DNA from: Sporosarcina luteola
Lineage (GTDB): Bacteria > Bacillota > Bacilli > Bacillales_A > Planococcaceae
Assembly (NCBI RefSeq): GCF_023715535.1
Contig: NZ_JAMBOI010000002.1
Location: forward strand, 62,001-126,000
Direction: 5' to 3'
DNA: 64,000 nucleotides
The notes beneath the pieces are model-generated. The model saw nothing but the letters and a program-made list of their open reading frames with translations, searched no databases and was not told where the DNA came from. The position numbers were made by a program, and so were the translations under genes. Below, piece by piece: positions 60,360 through 64,000 of the stretch. Numbering within the stretch: position 1 is the stretch's first letter; every line of letters begins with the position of its first letter.

Positions 60360-62110
60360 TCTTCCCCTCCTTGCTCGACAAGTACTTCCAATTGCTGCAA
60401 GTCGTACATTTCCTTATATCTTCCGTCCATTGCAATCAATTCTTCATGTGTGCCCGCCTCGACAATCGTACCTTCATGCATGACGATTATTTTATGGGCA
60501 TGCTGGATGGCGCTTAATCGGTGAGACGTAATGACTGTCGTCTCGCCTGTGCGTGTCCGCTTCAGCGACTCGAGGATCGCTTCTTCAGTTTTTGCGTCAA
60601 CCGCTGACAGCGAATCATCCAAAATGAGCAATTCGGGTTGCATGATCAGTGCGCGTGCAATGGATACCCGTTGCTTCTGGCCTCCGGACAAGGAAACCCC
60701 ACGTTCCCCAACGACTGTTTCATAGCCTTCTGCGAATCCTTCAATATCATCGTGGATATGAGCGAGCCTTGCTGCTTCATGAATCTTTTCCCGATCGATT
60801 TTCGGATTTGTGAACGCGATATTCTCCGCAATCGTCGTTGAGAATAGGAAATGATCCTGTGGCACGTAGCCGATTGACTCGCGTAAACGCTGTTGTTTGT
60901 ATTGATTGATCGGGTGGCCGCCATACACGATGCTTCCTTTGTACCCTTCAAATTCCCTCAGCAATAATTTCAGGATTGCCGTTTTTCCGGAACCGGTCTT
61001 TCCTACAATGCCTAGCGTCTCTCCGCGTTTCAAAGTGAAATGGACATCGTGGAGTGCCGGCGTTTCATCTTCAGGGAATTTGAATTCATCGATGTCGAAG
61101 TGGAGATCCCCCTCGGGACGGCGATCGATTGCTCCTGTGACATCTTTAATATCCGGAGCGATGGACAATAGTTCTGTAATACGGCTATACGAAGCATTTC
61201 CGCGTTCCACGATATTGAACAGGAATCCGAATGCGAGCATTGGCCATACGAGCAATCCAAGATATGTACTGAACGCCACCATGTCACCGATGGACATATC
61301 CCCTGAAATGATGAATTTTGTTCCGAAGTAGAAAGATAGGATATAAGATACCGCAAATATGCCAGTGATGGTCGGATCGAATAGTGCGTCCACTTTCGCC
61401 ACTCTCATATTTTTAGCGACGACATCCGTCGACAAATCCGTGAAATCTTCAATATCTTCCTTTTGCTGACCGAATGTTTTGATTACTTTTATGCCAGAAA
61501 TGCTTTCCTGCGTTTTATCGTTCAGATTGGAAAACGCCTCTTGTGCAAATCGGAAGCGTTTGCGCAACAATCTTCCGTAATAGCTTGTTAGGAAAATCAT
61601 GAATGGGAACGGAATAAGTGCTATGACTGTCAATTTCCAGTTGATGGTCAATGCCATTGTCAAGATGACGAAACCGCCCGTGGAAATGGAGTCGACAAGC
61701 GTCAAAATCCCCATTCCTGCCGTCTGCTGAACGGCGTTAATGTCATTTGTCGCATGGGCCATCAAGTCCCCAACCCTTCTTTTTTGATAAAAGGAAGGTG
61801 ACATTCTTGTAAAATGATTGAATAACTTCTCACGCATCGTTCGCGATAATAACACCGCGGAGCCGAAAATCATGACGCGCCAATAATAGCGTGACAGATA
61901 CATTAACACTCCGGCAACCGCTAAGATGATGAGCCATTTCGTCAGCTCGGAAGCTGTCAATGTGCCCAATGTAATATCATCGACGATATAACCGATGATT
62001 TTCGGAGGAAGCAATTGCAATAAGGAGACGAACACGAGCGCTGCGACGCCAAGTCCATATTGTTTCTTCCGTTGTTTGAAAAACCAGCCAAGCTGCAGTA
62101 AAACTTTCAA
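60356..62110 (-). CDS. heterodimeric ABC exporter subunit, degenerate half (YheI/BmrC-like)
   Basis: 584 residues from a TTG with AAGGGGGAT. Six membrane helices, Walker A GKTGSGKTA, signature LSGGQKQRVSIARAL (canonical), Walker B LLILDDSLSAVD, where the catalytic Glu is Asp. With the partner's weak signature this gives one consensus and one degenerate ATP site, as in BmrCD. First gene of the pair; promoter upstream of 62110 not defined. Confidence 0.92.
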   Translation of the reverse strand: MKVLLQLGWFFKQRKKQYGLGVAALVFVSLLQLLPPKIIGYIVDDITLGTLTASELTKWLIILAVAGVLMYLSRYYWRVMIFGSAVLLSRTMREKLFNHFTRMSPSFYQKRRVGDLMAHATNDINAVQQTAGMGILTLVDSISTGGFVILTMALTINWKLTVIALIPFPFMIFLTSYYGRLLRKRFRFAQEAFSNLNDKTQESISGIKVIKTFGQQKEDIEDFTDLSTDVVAKNMRVAKVDALFDPTITGIFAVSYILSFYFGTKFIISGDMSIGDMVAFSTYLGLLVWPMLAFGFLFNIVERGNASYSRITELLSIAPDIKDVTGAIDRRPEGDLHFDIDEFKFPEDETPALHDVHFTLKRGETLGIVGKTGSGKTAILKLLLREFEGYKGSIVYGGHPINQYKQQRLRESIGYVPQDHFLFSTTIAENIAFTNPKIDREKIHEAARLAHIHDDIEGFAEGYETVVGERGVSLSGGQKQRVSIARALIMQPELLILDDSLSAVDAKTEEAILESLKRTRTGETTVITSHRLSAIQHAHKIIVMHEGTIVEAGTHEELIAMDGRYKEMYDLQQLEVLVEQGGEE

Positions 62111-62184
62111 AGTAATCCCCCTTTTTCTCTATCTTTGAATAGTCTATCAAAAGTCCGAACAATAGAAAAGGTACGAAACTCAAA

Positions 62185-62517
62185 TTATTCGGATTCTGAA
62201 ATACTTTTCAGGTGGACAAAGGGGATGCGATGTGTTTCGCCGTTGTCGGAAATGAGGTGCAACGTTCCGTCCAGCGTGTTGATTTTTTGGATGTATCCTT
62301 TGCTTTCCGCTACTTTTTCGTGGTCCCAATAGTGTATGAAAATTCGCAAATTCCTTTCTGCAGCTTCGTGGATTTGATAGTTCCATTGTTCGAGTTGCTG
62401 TTCATCGGGCTGTTGCCTTAGTTGATGCTCGTCTTCTTTTTGCCATTCGCGCAGCTGTTCGAGATGTTCGGGCAGCATCATCGACGTCCATTTAATACGT
62501 CCTCGATCACGGATCAT
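62185..62517 (-). CDS. YolD-like protein
   Basis: 110 residues, starting MIRDRGRIKWTSMMLPEH, the typical YolD beginning. Acidic, no membrane segment. YolD-like proteins (YqjX, YolD) sit beside UvrX/YqjW-type polymerases, and such a polymerase lies just upstream here, though a repeat of over 300 bp intervenes. Probably a UvrX partner; mechanism unknown. Confidence 0.88.
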   Translation of the reverse strand: MIRDRGRIKWTSMMLPEHLEQLREWQKEDEHQLRQQPDEQQLEQWNYQIHEAAERNLRIFIHYWDHEKVAESKGYIQKINTLDGTLHLISDNGETHRIPFVHLKSISESE

Positions 62518-62551
62518 CTTATCATCTCCCTTGACTAATTAATAACCGGAT

Positions 62552-62668
62552 TTCCGCTTCAGGCGGACGCTTTCCGCGGGCGTCGCTTCAGCCTCCTCAC
62601 TTCGCTCCGCTTCGTTGCGGGGTCTTCTGCTGACGCTTTTCCCGCAGGAGTCGCCGCCTTCCGCTCCA
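62552..62668. repeat. dispersed repeat B, imperfect palindrome
   Basis: GGACGCTTTCCGCGGGCG near the left end and GACGCTTTTCCCGCAGGAGTCG near the right end give an imperfect palindrome with GC-rich core. It shares CGCTTTCCGCGGGC (62568-62581) with 40646-40659. The rest of the 62518-62891 gap holds an orphan 20-codon reading frame (62783-62845, ending LAELKRKLNDVG) without a good start. Confidence 0.65.
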
Positions 62669-62891
62669 ATCCTAGAAGATACTTAATTTAAAAGTTCAAT
62701 TGATAACCACAGGGAATTATTCCACAAATTTCCATAATACAAGAAATGACCAACAAAGATGAGGTGAAAAAATACCTGTTGACACGCAGAGAAACTTGAA
62801 GGTGAGTTGGCTGAATTAAAACGAAAACTAAATGATGTTGGCTAATAGACACCCGACTCCTGACCAAGTTGGATGGTTTTTTTATATGCGT

Positions 62892-64000
62892 CTACTTGTA
62901 GTGCCCGCCGATGAGTTTGGAGCGATGAACGGCGGTTCCTGCGTCTGTGTAGGAAACTGCTCGCAATATAGCTGTGGAGCCGTATTTTTTGCGCAATGAA
63001 TCCATTGCTTCCCCGAGTTGGCGATTGCGCCATTTATGCTGATCGAAAAGGCTGAGCTGCATGGCATATTCGTTTTCAAGATTTGCCAAGCTGATGGCGA
63101 TGCGCCGTACGGGACGGCCGTCGTGGAATTCGTCGAGCAGCTTTGTGCAAAGCCGGTAAATAGCCATCGTGTCATTTGTCGCCTCATGCATCGAACGGGA
63201 ACGGCCGAAGCCTCCTCCAAGTGAATTCTTCGAATAGCCAATGGACAGATGGACCGTCCGACCCGCCTTGCCTGCCTGCCTCGCCCGCAATGCGACATCT
63301 TCACACATTTCGAGGATGACAGCGAGGATGTCTTCCCGCTTCGTGTAATCGCGGTATAGAATCTGCCCCTTTCCGTAGCTGATCTGTCCTTCAATGAGCG
63401 GCGCACCGAGATCGGACAAGTCGATGCCGTGTGCATGATGATACAATTGATTGCCCATGACGCCGAATTTGGTTTCAAGCCGTTTGAGAGGAGTACGGGC
63501 CAAATCACCCACTGAGAAGATCCCCATATTGTTCAGCGTCCTTTCAAGCCGGCTGCCGATGCCCCACATCCGGCTAAGCGGCGCGACCGGCCATAGCTTC
63601 GACGGGACATCTTCGTATGTCCAACGTGCGAAGCCGGTCTTTTTTGCATCCAAATCGAGGGCGAGCTTCGCCATGAGCATATTCGGCCCCATGCCGCAGG
63701 CGGATCGGAGCTGGTATTGGCTGACAAGCTCGTCTTGGATTCGCTCGACCGTTTCCTCAGGGTCACCCCATAGCCGCTCGGTCCCTCCCAAGTCAATGAA
63801 GCTTTCGTCGACGGAGTACACGTGGATCGCCTCTTTCGGCACATAACGGTTCAAGTTTTTGGCGATTTCCATCGAAACATCGATGTAAAACTGCATTTTC
63901 GGTTCAATCAACCGGATGGATGGGTCATCCGGGATTTCATAGAGCCGCATTCCGGTCTGCACACCGAATTCCTTCTTCAACGCGGGAGAAGCAGCCAGGA
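62892..64000 (-). CDS. uvrX: Y-family DNA polymerase, UvrX/YqjW type (partial)
   Basis: C-terminal part of at least 369 residues; the frame is open to the right edge. Palm motif YSVDESFIDL with the two catalytic acidic residues, helix-hairpin-helix RMWGIGSRLERTLNNMG, little finger ending LSLFDQHKWRNRQLG. UvrX/YqjW-type proteins are SOS-associated error-prone polymerases. The beta-clamp motif is probably QLSLFD at about residue 317. N-terminus outside the window. Confidence 0.92.
   Translation of the reverse strand, partial: LAASPALKKEFGVQTGMRLYEIPDDPSIRLIEPKMQFYIDVSMEIAKNLNRYVPKEAIHVYSVDESFIDLGGTERLWGDPEETVERIQDELVSQYQLRSACGMGPNMLMAKLALDLDAKKTGFARWTYEDVPSKLWPVAPLSRMWGIGSRLERTLNNMGIFSVGDLARTPLKRLETKFGVMGNQLYHHAHGIDLSDLGAPLIEGQISYGKGQILYRDYTKREDILAVILEMCEDVALRARQAGKAGRTVHLSIGYSKNSLGGGFGRSRSMHEATNDTMAIYRLCTKLLDEFHDGRPVRRIAISLANLENEYAMQLSLFDQHKWRNRQLGEAMDSLRKKYGSTAILRAVSYTDAGTAVHRSKLIGGHYK

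Overview
The window is a low-GC Firmicute chromosome segment, most like a spore-forming member of the Bacillales in the Planococcaceae (Sporosarcina-like). This rests on strong AGGAGG-type ribosome sites, frequent TTG/GTG starts, T-box and FMN riboswitches, spore-coat-type genes, a YjcZ-like micro-protein, and many genes of Bacillus subtilis type (xpaC-yaaN, ykpA, yneK, ccdA-ccdC, yneP-yneQ, yneR, plsY, parE-parC, citB/acnA, bmrC-bmrD-like). Species assignment is inference. There are no rRNA or tRNA genes, no CRISPR array and no recognisable insertion sequence.

Layout. 0-8.4 kb: tail of a VWA-domain protein, xpaC-telA, DUF1033, a cold-shock gene with a terminator-like leader hairpin, a lipoprotein, ABC-F ATPase, MFS exporter, msrA and a 34-residue YjcZ-like gene. 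8.5-15.3 kb: an LCP-family protein with an AI-2E-type permease, then a molybdate locus in which a HTH/periplasmic-binding-domain regulator faces modABC across a TATA array phased at exactly 10 bp. 15.3-18.3 kb: riboflavin operon ribE-ribBA-ribH behind an intact FMN riboswitch, with ribD reduced to a decayed remnant. 18.5-22.2 kb: fni, a small AT-rich unit of a LAGLIDADG-type endonuclease plus a ribbon-helix-helix-like gene, and an MFS transporter. 22.4-28.0 kb: parC-parE facing plsY-yneR.

28.2-39.8 kb: accessory island. After an NlpC/P60-like secreted protein come three Mur-ligase modules and four genes carrying ATP-grasp modules (one gene is an ATP-grasp/Mur-ligase fusion resembling cyanophycin synthetase in architecture), a CotY/CotZ-like coat protein and an unknown Cys-containing protein. 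It sits between yneR and yneQ-yneP, genes adjacent in B. subtilis. A perfect sigma-E-like -10 box precedes one operon. The working hypothesis is a mother-cell, spore-coat-linked, ATP-dependent peptide or polyamide ligase system of unknown substrate; this is the best candidate for an undescribed system.

39.8-53.4 kb: yneQ-yneP, a hairpin-rich repeat, a DUF4362/DUF3221 lipoprotein, a DUF2441 gene that may start at ATT, fosB, an alpha/beta hydrolase, a threonyl-tRNA synthetase lacking the editing half under two tandem T-boxes, two tandem PepSY-SLH paralogues, and acnA. 53.7-64 kb: nicotinamidase-like gene, GlsB-like stress protein, lytic transglycosylase, SCO-like protein, yneK, ccdC-thioredoxin-ccdA, a heterodimeric ABC exporter, a YolD-like protein and a partial UvrX-type Y-family polymerase running off the right edge.
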